64,000 nucleotides of DNA from Winogradskyella psychrotolerans (GTDB lineage: Bacteria; Bacteroidota; Bacteroidia; Flavobacteriales; Flavobacteriaceae): NCBI RefSeq assembly GCF_018860565.1, contig NZ_JAHKPS010000005.1:1-64000 (forward strand), written 5' to 3'. Every line of letters begins with the position of its first letter. Positions within the stretch are counted from its first letter, which is position 1. Positions 1 through 8,162 of this stretch are shown here, piece after piece. The notes beneath the pieces are model-generated. The model did no database searches, was not told the origin of the DNA, and saw only the letters and a program-made list of their open reading frames with translations. The position numbers and the translations under genes were made by a program.

Positions 1-715
1 AACTACATAGCTGTGATGCAGTTTCAAACTTTTTAAATCCATCCGTTACTACGATTAAAAACAAAGCTGTTTTTAAACCTATTCCTGGTATAGTTTGCAA
101 TAAAGTTAATTGCTCTTGTTGGTCTTGTTTTACTAATTCTAATAAGCGTTTCTCTAGTATTAAAATCTCTTTCTTTAAATGGTTTAAGTCTCGTTTTAAG
201 GAACGATAAACCGTTTTTGATGGAATCCCCAGTGTTTCTTCGCCATGAAGCTTATTTTTTGTAGCTGTACTCTTTTTTACGTAACTATCCAATAACCTAA
301 AGAGCTGTAAGCATTCTGCCTGTACATCTGTTAGAGCATTGTACAACGGAACTTCATTAAAGATACCATACTCACAAATAGATTTAGCATCACTCTTATC
401 TGTCTTTACTTTGGCTAGTTTCATTTGAATAAAACGTTTTACTGATAATGGGTTTACAACAGATACTAATACCCCTTTTTTATATAAAAACTGAGCTAAT
501 CTGTAATGATAATATCCCGTAGCTTCCATAACTACCAAAGCTTCTTTTGATAAACTTTTTAGTAGTTTTTTAAAACCCTTTTCATCATTCTTTAATTGAA
601 AATGTCCTGTATCTTGATTGTAAATACCAAACACTGATTTACTAATGTCAATACCGTAAATTTTTCTATCTTTAGTCATAACAACTTGAAATTTGGAAAG
701 AACAACGCTACTCAT
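1..715 (-). CDS. IS110-family DEDD transposase, C-terminus outside window
   Basis: The reverse strand reads MSSVVLSKFQVVMTKDRK, then YGIDISK, VVMEATGYYH and KTDKSDAKS. These carry the D, E and D residues of the RuvC-like DEDD domain of IS110 transposases. Further on is LLQTIPGIGLKTA, the start of the C-terminal Tnp_IS110/transposase_20 domain that carries the serine nucleophile; the rest is beyond the edge. The start at 715 gives 12 extra residues; the ATG at 679 (MTKDRK) fits most family members equally well. Known members insert with an RNA guide at specific targets, and one IS110/IS1111 subgroup targets integron attC sites, which suits its place here against a cassette repeat. Confidence 0.85.
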   Translation of the reverse strand, partial: MSSVVLSKFQVVMTKDRKIYGIDISKSVFGIYNQDTGHFQLKNDEKGFKKLLKSLSKEALVVMEATGYYHYRLAQFLYKKGVLVSVVNPLSVKRFIQMKLAKVKTDKSDAKSICEYGIFNEVPLYNALTDVQAECLQLFRLLDSYVKKSTATKNKLHGEETLGIPSKTVYRSLKRDLNHLKKEILILEKRLLELVKQDQQEQLTLLQTIPGIGLKTALFLIVVTDGFKKFETASQLCS

Positions 716-774
716 ATTTCAACAACTTAAAAACGAGATCTAGGTCTCACAGAACTGAACGAAGTTTAAGTAGT

Positions 775-821
775 AAAAGAGAGAGGATTATCAATGTTGC
801 CGAAGTCTAATGCTCTCTTTT
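775..821 (-). ncRNA. Candidate bridge-RNA stem-loop of the IS110 element
   Basis: AAAAGAGAG (775-783) and CTCTCTTTT (813-821) can pair, enclosing a 29-base loop. They lie in the non-coding strip upstream of the transposase. A second imperfect palindrome, GAGATCTAGGTCTC, sits at about 735-748. IS110-family bridge RNAs come from exactly this region and consist of stem-loops with large internal loops. The RNA assignment is inference from position and foldability. Confidence 0.4.
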
Positions 822-867
822 GTGCTTTCTGATTATTAATTAAATTTAATGAATTACAAACTTAAGA

Positions 868-992
868 CGTGTATAATTCATTGCTTTTTTTAGGCTTGCT
901 TACAGAAATTCTGCTGAAACTTTATATCTGTGATTTATTTGTTAACTTTAGTGCTTAAACCACGCAACTACTCATAGCTAAAACCATTAGCC
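868..992 (+). repeat. attC-like cassette site, 5' end cut by the IS110 element
   Basis: Starts at CGTGTATAATTCATTGC, the interior of the long-class repeat, continues through CTGTGATTTATTTG (about 928-941) and CTTAAACCACGCAAC, and ends at ATTAGCC (986-992) just before the first full cassette. The expected AAC-containing left core is missing where the IS110 element begins. Confidence 0.65.
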
Positions 993-1018
993 ACAATTTA
1001 AAAAATGACAATATAACT

Positions 1019-1807
1019 ATGAAAACAATATTTTTTTTAATCGTCTCTTTATATGGTTTTACACTTTTAGCACAAGGAAAAGAGATAAAAAAACCAGAAT
1101 ATGTAATAATTGCTAACAACGAAATTATAACCAAAGAACAAGTTGGAGAATTAGGGCAACAAGGCTTAATCAAAGCAATGAATAAAGGAGTAACCGAAGA
1201 CGAACGAAATAAACTTGCAACAAAATTTGGCGATAAAATTGGAGACAGGGAATTTATAATCATAATTGATTTATTAACCGAAAAAGAAAAAAAAGAACGT
1301 AAAAACCAAACAGCGTCAAGTGATAAAAAGATAACTAAAGAAAAGAATCGGAATGATGAATTAATCTTAAACATAAACGATTCTGCAAGTGAGTTTACCG
1401 TCGAAATGATTGATGGAAAAAAAATTAATCTATCAGATTTAAAAGGTCAGGTAGTTCTTGTAAATTATTGGGCTACCTGGTGTGCACCTTGCCTAATGGA
1501 ATTTGCTGAATTTCCAAAAAAAATACTTGAACCATTTAAAAATGAAAAATTCATGTTAATTGCAATATCTATTGGGGAAACTAAAGAAAAAGTGGAACTT
1601 AAAATGGATAAAATGAAAAAATATGGAGTCGATTTCAATGTAGGGATTGACCCAGAAAAAGAAATTTGGGATAAATATGCTACTGGCGCTATTCCAAAAA
1701 GTTTTTTAATTGATAAGAATGGAATTATAAAATATATTTCAATTGGAAATTCAGATGGCAATGTTGATAAGTTAGCGACAGAAGTAAAAAAATTGTTAGC
1801 GGAATAA
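1019..1807 (+). CDS. TlpA-like thioredoxin-fold protein (cassette)
   Basis: A 262-residue exported protein. Signal peptide at residues 1-18 (hydrophobic, ending LLAQG); a charged, lysine-rich middle; then a thioredoxin/AhpC-TSA domain from about residue 115 with WATWCAPC, the CxxC redox motif of the TlpA/ResA family. Such proteins reduce or exchange disulfides in the periplasm; the partner here is unknown. The unit starts with ATTAGCC and ends with AGCTAAC (1815-1821), near-complementary, as in the other cassettes. The N-terminal part (residues 20-110) matches no domain I recognise. Confidence 0.8.
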   Translation: MKTIFFLIVSLYGFTLLAQGKEIKKPEYVIIANNEIITKEQVGELGQQGLIKAMNKGVTEDERNKLATKFGDKIGDREFIIIIDLLTEKEKKERKNQTASSDKKITKEKNRNDELILNINDSASEFTVEMIDGKKINLSDLKGQVVLVNYWATWCAPCLMEFAEFPKKILEPFKNEKFMLIAISIGETKEKVELKMDKMKKYGVDFNVGIDPEKEIWDKYATGAIPKSFLIDKNGIIKYISIGNSDGNVDKLATEVKKLLAE

Positions 1808-1946
1808 AAACTACAGCTAACAAACAACTGAGTAAACAAACAATATTTAACTAATTTAGACACAAAGTTTTCTTCATAAAGCAAACCTCTGACCCGTCCT
1901 GAATAAAGGCTATATAATTTTAAACACTAAAACTTTAAATTTGAAT
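1808..1946 (+). repeat. Degenerate cassette boundary
   Basis: GCTAACAAACAAC follows the stop codon and looks like a site left core, but the hairpin interior of the full repeats is absent. GACCCGTCCTGAATAAAGG at about 1891-1909 resembles no other part of the array and may be a remnant of an insertion sequence; this is only an impression. Confidence 0.3.
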
Positions 1947-2279
1947 ATGGAGAAAACGACATTACCAAATGGGAAATTAATATATGTATTGGCAATATTG
2001 AGTTGCACACTATTTTGCTTCGGAGGAATTGCTATTTTATTTGCGCTTATTTCATATATACTCGCTAAAAAATCTGAAAAAATATATAAACAAAATCCTA
2101 GTGCATATTCTAATATTAAGAAAATAAAAAAAGGAAAGATTATTGCCATTATCGGCTTAATACTAAATTTAATAATAGTTGGAATTACTATCTGGACATT
2201 GGCTACAGTAGGATGGGATGCGTGGTCTGATGAATTTGTTAGAAGATGGAACGAGGGATTACAAAGCAATGGCCGATAA
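1947..2279 (+). CDS. Small two-helix membrane protein, DUF4190-like (cassette)
   Basis: A 110-residue protein starting MEKTTLPNGKLIYVL. Two membrane segments (about residues 8-35 and 57-78) are separated by a basic stretch with SEKIYKQNPSAYSN. The first helix holds closely spaced cysteines (CTLFCFGG), reminiscent of the Bacteroidetes 'CCC motif membrane protein'/DUF4190 group. An in-frame TTG two codons earlier is less likely than this ATG. Function unknown. It sits alone between two cassette boundaries. Confidence 0.6.
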   Translation: MEKTTLPNGKLIYVLAILSCTLFCFGGIAILFALISYILAKKSEKIYKQNPSAYSNIKKIKKGKIIAIIGLILNLIIVGITIWTLATVGWDAWSDEFVRRWNEGLQSNGR

Positions 2280-2289
2280 ATAAAAAATT

Positions 2290-2422
2290 GCATAACAATG
2301 TATAACTACAATTCCGGACAGATTCGACCACGCCCGAATCCACCCAGAATTGCTACCGTCGGTCTCTGCCCTAAGATTGTCTAACTTCAATCCTTAACTT
2401 ACGGTTATGCGAGACCGTTAAC
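2290..2422 (+). repeat. attC-like cassette site (short-hairpin class)
   Basis: Left core GCATAAC (2290-2296), right core GTTAACC (2416-2422). GTATAAC near the left can pair with GGTTATGC (2403-2410) near the right. Inside is a hairpin with arms GATTCG/CGAATC (about 2321-2340). The site at 3784 has a hairpin with different bases (GATTTGG/CCAAATC) in the same place, so pairing is kept while sequence changes. Confidence 0.65.
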
Positions 2423-2448
2423 CTTCATTAAGACCAACAACTAAACCA

Positions 2449-3222
2449 ATGATAAAATTCTTCAGAAAAATTAGAGAAAATTTCCTTTCAGAAGGAAAAA
2501 CGGGAAAGTATTTTAAATACGCCATTAGCGAAATTATACTGGTGGTTATTGGTATTTTGATTGCGCTACAAATCAATAATTGGAATGACAATCGTAAAGA
2601 AGAAAAGAGTGAAATATTAATACTTAAAACGCTACAAAAAGACTTTACAGAGAACAAAAAAATATATTCAGACATCGTCGATAAACAGACCTTTGTTATT
2701 GATAATTGTAAATCACTTATTGAATGTTTTGAAAGAAAAAATTTAGAATACAAGAGAGATTCTATTGGTGGATTTATCTACTATGGAGCTTTTAATTATT
2801 ATAGAGCCGAACCTATCTTAGGAAGTTATGAAGCTATGGTTGGAAGTGGAGATTTAAAAATATTGAAAAGCGAAACTCTTAAATCAAAATTAGCTTTATT
2901 TTCTGCAGAAATAAATCAAGGATTTGAAGATGAAACATTATCAATGAATTTACTAAATACACTACACAATGAATTTAAATCCATTGGAACATTATTTTTA
3001 GATAATAGAACTCGACAATTTGTTGGCTTAAGCAAGGTTAAAGAAGATGGTGAGTTGCAGAATAAAATAATTTCAAATTTATATCAAAATCCAAATATTT
3101 TACACCCACTCGCTATGAAAACAGGTGTTGAAACTAATAGATTAAACTTGTATGTTAAAATGTTAGATTATTCAAATGAGATATTAAATTTGGTTGAATC
3201 TGAACTGAAAGAAAAAAAATAA
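2449..3222 (+). CDS. DUF6090-family membrane protein (cassette)
   Basis: 257 residues. The N-terminus (IRENFLSEGKTGKYFKYAI), one membrane helix IILVVIGILIALQINNW (residues 30-46) and then NDNRKEE are the hallmark of DUF6090, a family common in Flavobacteriia and typically found as a single-pass membrane protein with a large soluble helical part. No catalytic motif is visible. The role is unknown. Flanked by cassette boundaries on both sides. Confidence 0.75.
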   Translation: MIKFFRKIRENFLSEGKTGKYFKYAISEIILVVIGILIALQINNWNDNRKEEKSEILILKTLQKDFTENKKIYSDIVDKQTFVIDNCKSLIECFERKNLEYKRDSIGGFIYYGAFNYYRAEPILGSYEAMVGSGDLKILKSETLKSKLALFSAEINQGFEDETLSMNLLNTLHNEFKSIGTLFLDNRTRQFVGLSKVKEDGELQNKIISNLYQNPNILHPLAMKTGVETNRLNLYVKMLDYSNEILNLVESELKEKK

Positions 3223-3249
3223 CGAAATCGAAGATTCGACGAAGTCAAT

Positions 3250-3300
3250 GCACAACAATGTCTATAGGCTGCAATGTAAAACGACATTTCCGAAAACAAA
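3250..3300 (+). repeat. Partial attC-like cassette site
   Basis: GCACAACAATGTCTATAGGC carries the left core GCACAAC (3250-3256) and the AACAATGT... continuation seen at other sites. GTAAAACGACATTT follows, but no hairpin or clear GTT right core before the next gene. Probably truncated. Confidence 0.4.
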
Positions 3301-3304
3301 GAAA

Positions 3305-3772
3305 ATGACTCAATCTGAACTCATAATTTTAAATTTCAAAGAAATAAGGAGAAGAAGTATAAAACTTTGGAATGGCCTACCTGAGAAATATTATAATTGG
3401 AAACCTGACACAAAAGCAATGAGTGCATCAGAAATGATAAGACACGTTTTGGAGGCTGATTATGGTTGGAATATTATTATTAATCAAGACGATATAACAA
3501 ATTATAAAACACCCTGGAACAACCGACCATTCAGAAACCTAAAAGATGAACTTGAATTTGCTAAGCCTTTTAGAAAAACATTTTTAGAAAGCATTCAACA
3601 ATTTTCGGATAAGGAATTAAACGAAACGGAAATCGTTCACCCTGGAAATGGAGACAAGAAAATCCTTGTAAAATATTTATTACGAATTGGATATCACGAA
3701 GCTGTTCACGCAGGACAATTCCTGTCGTATTTAAGAGCAATGAATATTAATAGACCAAACATATGGGATTAA
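3305..3772 (+). CDS. DinB-family protein (cassette)
   Basis: 155 residues from ATG at 3305 (MTQSELIILNF); a longer reading from 3248 would run through the cassette site and is unlikely. A four-helix DinB/YfiT-like protein: RHVLEADYGW in the second helix and YHEAVHAGQFLSYLR near the C-terminus carry the histidines that bind a divalent metal in this superfamily (for example thiol S-transferases). Substrate unknown. It ends 8 bases before AGTCAAC of the next site. Confidence 0.75.
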   Translation: MTQSELIILNFKEIRRRSIKLWNGLPEKYYNWKPDTKAMSASEMIRHVLEADYGWNIIINQDDITNYKTPWNNRPFRNLKDELEFAKPFRKTFLESIQQFSDKELNETEIVHPGNGDKKILVKYLLRIGYHEAVHAGQFLSYLRAMNINRPNIWD

Positions 3773-3783
3773 AAATATACTAC

Positions 3784-3860
3784 AGTCAACAATGTATAAC
3801 CGTAATTACGGCAGATTTGGCTACATCCAAATCTACTCGAAATGACTAAAGGCAGTACTT
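3784..3860 (+). repeat. attC-like cassette site, right half missing
   Basis: AGTCAACAATGTATAAC (3784-3800), then the small palindrome CGTAATTACG and the hairpin GATTTGGCTACATCCAAATC (3814-3833). The left half matches the site at 2290, but there is no GTT right core before the ribB block, so this is the left stump of a site at the edge of the interrupted array. Confidence 0.55.
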
Positions 3861-3959
3861 AACCAAAAAATATCACCCATAACAAATTGCTAGTGTTCTT
3901 TAAATTCTCAATTCACCGCAAGAACTCAAAAACCTGTTATTGTTTTTTAAATAAATTTA

Positions 3960-4003
3960 TTGACTTACATCAAATAATTTGATTTGAGACCACATTAGTT
4001 TTG
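3960..4003 (+). promoter_or_regulatory. ribB promoter with FNR/CRP-like box
   Basis: TTGACTTACATCAA (3960-3973) matches the FNR consensus TTGAT-N4-ATCAA with one change. It overlaps the perfect odd palindrome TCAAATAATTTGA (3970-3982). TAGTTTTG (3996-4003) fits the Bacteroidetes -7 box TAnnTTTG, 24 bases before the ribB start. The operon encodes a Crp/Fnr regulator, so autoregulation is plausible but inferred. Confidence 0.5.
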
Positions 4004-4027
4004 CATTTAAAATAATAAAAATTAATA

Positions 4028-4690
4028 ATGGTACTTACAGAATTAGATACATTACAACTATTTGGTCACAACAGTAAAGAACGAATCGAAAAAGCTTTAA
4101 AACATCTTCAAAATGGAAATGGAATACTATTAATGGATGATGAAGACAGGGAAAATGAAGGAGATTTAATTTTCTCTGCGCATAACATGACAAATAACCA
4201 CATGGCATTGATGATTAGAAAATGCAGTGGTATTGTTTGTCTTTGTTTAACAAATGAAAAAGCAGACGCATTACACTTACCCTATATGGTGAAAGAAAAC
4301 ACCAGTAGTTTTCAAACCCCTTTTACAATTTCTATAGAAGCAAAAGAAGGTGTAACGACAGGAGTTTCGGCTAAAGACAGATTAAAAACAATTCAAGTGG
4401 CTTGCCGCGAAAATGCCAAAAGCAGCGATTTAGCAAAACCAGGTCATGTCTTTCCACTAAGAGCCAAAAATAATGGTGTGCTTGAAAGAAAAGGGCATAC
4501 AGAAGGAAGCGTAGATCTAATGAAATTGGCCGGCTTAAAACCCGAAGCTGTACTTTGCGAATTAATGAATGACGATGGCACCATGGCAAAAAAAGATACA
4601 ATTATAGAATTTGCAGAGACGCATAATTTAATGGTCCTATCGATACAAGATATTATTCATTATCGTAAATTTGTTAGAGATTTTAACTAA
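4028..4690 (+). CDS. ribB: 3,4-dihydroxy-2-butanone-4-phosphate synthase
   Basis: 220 residues. Converts ribulose 5-phosphate to 3,4-dihydroxy-2-butanone 4-phosphate and formate in riboflavin synthesis. [11 protein letters not shown] (residues 37-47) is the acidic loop that binds metal and substrate, followed by CSGIVCLCL. Also visible are TGVSAKDR and [21 protein letters not shown] and [11 protein letters not shown] complete the fold. It lacks the GTP cyclohydrolase II domain seen in ribBA fusions, so it is a stand-alone enzyme. Its stop codon directly abuts the ATG of the Crp/Fnr gene, so the two are co-transcribed. The setting (next to a regulator, away from other rib genes) suggests conditional flavin supply. 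Confidence 0.95.
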   Translation: MVLTELDTLQLFGHNSKERIEKALKHLQNGNGILLMDDEDRENEGDLIFSAHNMTNNHMALMIRKCSGIVCLCLTNEKADALHLPYMVKENTSSFQTPFTISIEAKEGVTTGVSAKDRLKTIQVACRENAKSSDLAKPGHVFPLRAKNNGVLERKGHTEGSVDLMKLAGLKPEAVLCELMNDDGTMAKKDTIIEFAETHNLMVLSIQDIIHYRKFVRDFN

Positions 4691-5266
4691 ATGACAGACT
4701 ATATTGAACTCACTAACTTCATAAAAAAGAATATTACTATTGAAGATGAAGATTTAAAAATTGTATTATCTTATTTTAAAACAATAAAAAAAAGTAAAAA
4801 CGACATTTTACTTTCTAATGGAAAAAATAGTCAGGTTAGTTATTTTGTAAAAAAAGGGTGCCTAAGACTGTTTTATATAGATGAAGAAGGAAAAGACGTT
4901 ACACGTTATATTGCCTTTGAAAATCAATTTGCTACAGAATTGGTTAGTTTTATAACTAATGAACCTGCACAAGAAACAATTCAAGTCATTGAAAACAGTG
5001 AGCTCTTATACATCACGCACGATGACTTTAGACATCTTATGAAAATCGTTCCTAAATGGAAAGATTTTTACAGCATCTATTTAGAAAAAGCCTATGTAAA
5101 TAATTCTAAAAGATTACTATCATTTACTACGCTAGATGCATCAGAACGCTACAAACAATTATTCAAAATAAATCCCAATATTGTGAGACGCCTCCCCAAC
5201 AAAATAGTAGCGTCTTATATTAATATATCACAAGAAACTTTGAGTAGAATAAAATCTAAAATCTGA
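4691..5266 (+). CDS. Crp/Fnr-family transcriptional regulator
   Basis: 191 residues. An N-terminal cyclic-nucleotide-binding-like beta-roll (about residues 10-120; GCLRLFYIDEEGKDVTRYIAFENQFATE) precedes a helix-turn-helix ending in IVASYINISQETLSRIKSKI. No N-terminal cysteine cluster is present, so it is not a typical iron-sulfur FNR; the ligand is unknown. It immediately follows ribB with no gap and probably binds the palindromes in front of ribB. Confidence 0.85.
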   Translation: MTDYIELTNFIKKNITIEDEDLKIVLSYFKTIKKSKNDILLSNGKNSQVSYFVKKGCLRLFYIDEEGKDVTRYIAFENQFATELVSFITNEPAQETIQVIENSELLYITHDDFRHLMKIVPKWKDFYSIYLEKAYVNNSKRLLSFTTLDASERYKQLFKINPNIVRRLPNKIVASYINISQETLSRIKSKI

Positions 5267-5438
5267 TCATAAAATATAAAAATTGCAACATATAAAATAC
5301 ACATTACTACTTATACTATCATTCTAATCACAATTTATGAGCTAATCATAATAGCTTGATTACAATTCGAATCTTAACACACACCAAACAGTTCAAAAAA
5401 AAGCAATGAACTTATTTTGTTAATGCGATTTAGAAAAC

Positions 5439-6251
5439 CTATTTAATAAATTTTACAGACCGTGTTTGATTATCATTATCTTGAATAACGGCAACATATA
5501 CTCCACTACTCAACGCACTAACATCTGCTTTAGGTCCTGATGTATTGTAAATCAATTTACCAGTTACGTCATAAATACGAAGTGTTTTAATTGTATTATG
5601 AGTAATAACATTTAAAATATCACTATCTAAAAACACCTTAACAGATGTATTTGCCGAATAATCATCTACAGATAACCCATCAGCAGAAATAGCCTCAATA
5701 TCATCAAAATCTAGACTTTCAGTAGCATCGCCATTATCATCTATTCTAGCTATTGAAATACCAAAAACATCCATAAGTAATTCGCTAGTGCTCTTTGGAC
5801 CAGCAACCGTTAAATTAGAAGGTAGTACAGAAATAGTATATGTTTCAAAACTTGTTGCAGAAGCAGGTATTGTAATACTTGTTGTTTCAGCGCTAGTAAC
5901 ATTATCGCCTTGTTCATTATCAAACAAAAAGACAACAAGATCCATATCTACTCCAGATAAATTTCTAGCCTTAAATCTAATTCCTCCAACACCTACACTT
6001 GTATAATCCCCACCCCAAAATAAAATATTATCAATTATTAAAAGATTATCAGGCAAAACTCCAGGAACCAACGAAGCGGTACCACTTGCTGTTAAAACCC
6101 CATCAGCCACTGTAACTGGCGTAAACCCAGAATTTAAATTATTCCAACCTTCAAAATCACCAGCATCAGTAAAAGTACTAATCTGCCCAATACTGATTTG
6201 AGCCATACTTACTTGAGCAAAAAGAATAAATAGGATGTAAATTTGTTTCAT
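5439..6251 (-). CDS. Secreted protein with type IX (Por) sorting domain
   Basis: 270 residues. Signal peptide MKQIYILFILFAQVSMAQ. A beta-rich body (about residues 25-190) has no motif I can name. The C-terminus contains LRIYDVTGKLIY...ADVSALSSGVYVAVIQD...RSVKFIK, the type A C-terminal sorting domain that routes proteins through the type IX secretion system to the surface of Bacteroidetes. The body resembles carbohydrate-binding or adhesive jelly-roll modules in composition; that is inference. Confidence 0.85.
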   Translation of the reverse strand: MKQIYILFILFAQVSMAQISIGQISTFTDAGDFEGWNNLNSGFTPVTVADGVLTASGTASLVPGVLPDNLLIIDNILFWGGDYTSVGVGGIRFKARNLSGVDMDLVVFLFDNEQGDNVTSAETTSITIPASATSFETYTISVLPSNLTVAGPKSTSELLMDVFGISIARIDDNGDATESLDFDDIEAISADGLSVDDYSANTSVKVFLDSDILNVITHNTIKTLRIYDVTGKLIYNTSGPKADVSALSSGVYVAVIQDNDNQTRSVKFIK

Positions 6252-6403
6252 ATTTTTTTATGTTTCTTGCTAAACTAATATTTTTTTATCAATTAAAAGT
6301 AACACTCCTAAAAAATCAAGATTCGTTTATACCATATAACAGTACAAACTCAACCTTTAATTCTAGCTATATTCCAGAGCAAGACATATACCAACACCAG
6401 ACT

Positions 6404-6778
6404 TCAAGCCTTCGCTTTATAAAACAAATAGAGCCAAATAGACCTTGACAATTTAAAATTAAGCGTACTCAATAAAAATGCCATTGCTACTATAATGAAG
6501 AAAACGCGTAAAGGCGAAAAATCAATAAGACTCCAAAACACCACAAGACAAGCAATCATTTCTGCTGCAGCAAGCGCATAACTCACAAACATAGCACCAA
6601 AAAAGAAACCTGTTTCTCGTTCAAATTTATAATCACAGACAAGGCATCTATCGTTCATTTTAGGAATCTTCAATAAGAAGATATTTCCACTGTCTCTAAA
6701 AATCTTGCCGTCTTTACAATTCGGACATTTACAATTCAAAGCATCTATAACTTTACTCATCACATCGTGTTTATTCAT
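6404..6778 (-). CDS. DUF983 family membrane protein
   Basis: 124 residues from ATG at 6778 (MNKHDVMSKV); MSKVIDAL at 6760 is also possible. NCKCPNCKDG and RCLVCDYKFERETGFFFGAMFVSYAL are the DUF983 signature: two CxxC pairs before two to three membrane helices. Role unknown; present in most Flavobacteriia. Divergent from the AraC gene, with start codons under 80 bases apart. Confidence 0.85.
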   Translation of the reverse strand: MNKHDVMSKVIDALNCKCPNCKDGKIFRDSGNIFLLKIPKMNDRCLVCDYKFERETGFFFGAMFVSYALAAAEMIACLVVFWSLIDFSPLRVFFIIVAMAFLLSTLNFKLSRSIWLYLFYKAKA

Positions 6779-6854
6779 CAGCAAAATTAAAATCATTAAT
6801 CGTTTTTACACATATAGTATATACACCATTTTTTGTACTTTTAGGACATTTATT

Positions 6855-7727
6855 ATGAAAATACCAGTCCTCAATATAAGTCAGTTTAAAGAATCGGCAG
6901 CACTCAATGACGTGTACATCAATTCGTTTTCAAATCATATACAGCTCAATAAGCATTTAATAAACAAACCACACAGTCATAATTTTTACCTATGTGTGCT
7001 CTTTACTGAAGGTACAGGAACCCACGAAATTGATTTTAATTCTTATCGTATAACACCTGGAAAAGTGTTCTTTTTAAAACCTGGACAAACACATTTCTGG
7101 AAATTTGAAACCCCTCCAGAAGGGGTCATCTTTTTTCATTCCCAAGAATTTTACGAATTAAAGTTTTTAGAACACAAGCTTCATACATTTCCTTTTTTTT
7201 ATTCGTATCAAAATCCACCTGTACTAGAATTAACACCTAAAAAACGGGAACAATTACAGCTTAATTTTCAAGAAGCTCATACCGAATATCAACAAACCAA
7301 CCTATTAAGAGAGTTGAAAATTGTAAATTTAATAAGTCATATTTATATCGAATTAACAAGAGCATATACAGTTAATACCAATTTAGAAAAACTCAATTCA
7401 CCACACTATACCAACATCCTCGAAAAGCTAGAAACCCTAATTAACACTCATTTTTACAATGAAAAACTACCTAAGTTTTATGCAGACAAACTAAACATTA
7501 CCACTAAACACCTTAATAGAGTCGTAAATAAAACTATCCATAAAACCACAAGCCAATTAATTTCTGAAAGAATTATTCTAGAAGCAAAACGATTGATTGT
7601 ACATTCTAAAGACAATTTGGCCAATATAGCCTATACCCTCCAATTTTCTGACTATGCTTATTTCTCAAAGTTTTTTAAATCTAAAACAGGTATGACCCCC
7701 TTAGATTTTCGGAAAAAATATTTTTAA
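6855..7727 (+). CDS. AraC-family transcriptional regulator
   Basis: 290 residues from ATG at 6855 (MKIPVLNISQ). An N-terminal cupin-like sensor (HSHNFYLCVLFTEGTGTHEIDF, ITPGKVFFLKPGQTHFWKF) is followed by a C-terminal double helix-turn-helix (YADKLNITTKHLNRVVNKTI, then LANIAYTLQFSDYAYFSKFFKSKTGMTPLDFRKKYF), classic AraC/XylS. The target is unknown; the divergent DUF983 gene is the nearest candidate. Confidence 0.9.
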   Translation: MKIPVLNISQFKESAALNDVYINSFSNHIQLNKHLINKPHSHNFYLCVLFTEGTGTHEIDFNSYRITPGKVFFLKPGQTHFWKFETPPEGVIFFHSQEFYELKFLEHKLHTFPFFYSYQNPPVLELTPKKREQLQLNFQEAHTEYQQTNLLRELKIVNLISHIYIELTRAYTVNTNLEKLNSPHYTNILEKLETLINTHFYNEKLPKFYADKLNITTKHLNRVVNKTIHKTTSQLISERIILEAKRLIVHSKDNLANIAYTLQFSDYAYFSKFFKSKTGMTPLDFRKKYF

Positions 7728-7804
7728 GGACATCCTAACGACTAAAGTATAATGAGCGACATCATGTGAAATTAAAGGCTAATACTTTAATTTTCAACAG
7801 CATA

Positions 7805-7875
7805 TTCTATCTGTGATTTATTTGCTAACTTTAGAGCTTAAACACACAACAAAATCATACACAAAACCGTTGGCA
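7805..7875 (+). repeat. attC-like cassette site, right half only
   Basis: TTCTATCTGTGATTTATTTG and CTTAAACACACAAC match the right half of the long-class site at 868-992. It ends with GTTGGCA (7869-7875). The left half (AAC core and first stem arm) is missing next to the AraC gene, so the array resumes here with a stump. Confidence 0.6.
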
Positions 7876-7898
7876 TTCAACCGTTAAAAATCATAATT

Positions 7899-8162
7899 AT
7901 GAGTAATTTAAAAGACATTAAATCCGAAATTGAAAAATATGCGAATGACTCAAATTTGACTGAATTGCAAATAGTTGATAGACTGCAAAAACATTACTTT
8001 GAAAAAAAAGTAAACGAAAATTTAAAGCTCTATAAAAAAGGAAAGAAAAAAGTGAGCGAAATAACAAAAGACTTGAAAATCTCGCCGCGAAAATTTTATG
8101 CGATTTTAGAGCAAAAGAAAATAGAACATAAGAAATACAAAAAAATTGATTCAAACATTTAA
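7899..8162 (+). CDS. Small hypothetical protein with possible HTH (cassette)
   Basis: 87 residues, lysine-rich (VNENLKLYKKGKKKVSEITKDLKISPRKFYAILEQ). The stretch VSEITKDLKISPRKFYAILEQ has the spacing of a helix-turn-helix. Not recognised as a named family. It overlaps the next reading frame by 17 bases, so the two form one cassette unit. Confidence 0.5.
   Translation: MSNLKDIKSEIEKYANDSNLTELQIVDRLQKHYFEKKVNENLKLYKKGKKKVSEITKDLKISPRKFYAILEQKKIEHKKYKKIDSNI

Larger units (their letters stand above)
1..865 (-). mobile_element. IS110-family insertion sequence, partial (runs off left edge)
   Basis: The transposase reads leftward off the window. About 150 bp upstream of it (716-865) are non-coding, as expected for the left end of an IS110 element, where the bridge RNA is encoded. 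The outer border is inferred: at about 866-868 the sequence switches to a cassette-site repeat that has lost its first bases. IS110 elements lack obvious terminal inverted repeats, so the exact end cannot be fixed by eye. Confidence 0.7.

Noticed and set aside
1891..1909. GACCCGTCCTGAATAAAGG as the end of an insertion sequence
   Set aside because: No transposase or matching inverted repeat nearby; only a vague resemblance.
5788..6006. Antisense frame in the type IX protein gene
   Set aside because: Shadow of a well-supported gene on the other strand; many such frames occur opposite the metal genes as well.
6260..6448. 62-residue + strand frame between the type IX gene and DUF983
   Set aside because: Short, no ribosome site or motif, and partly overlaps DUF983 on the other strand.
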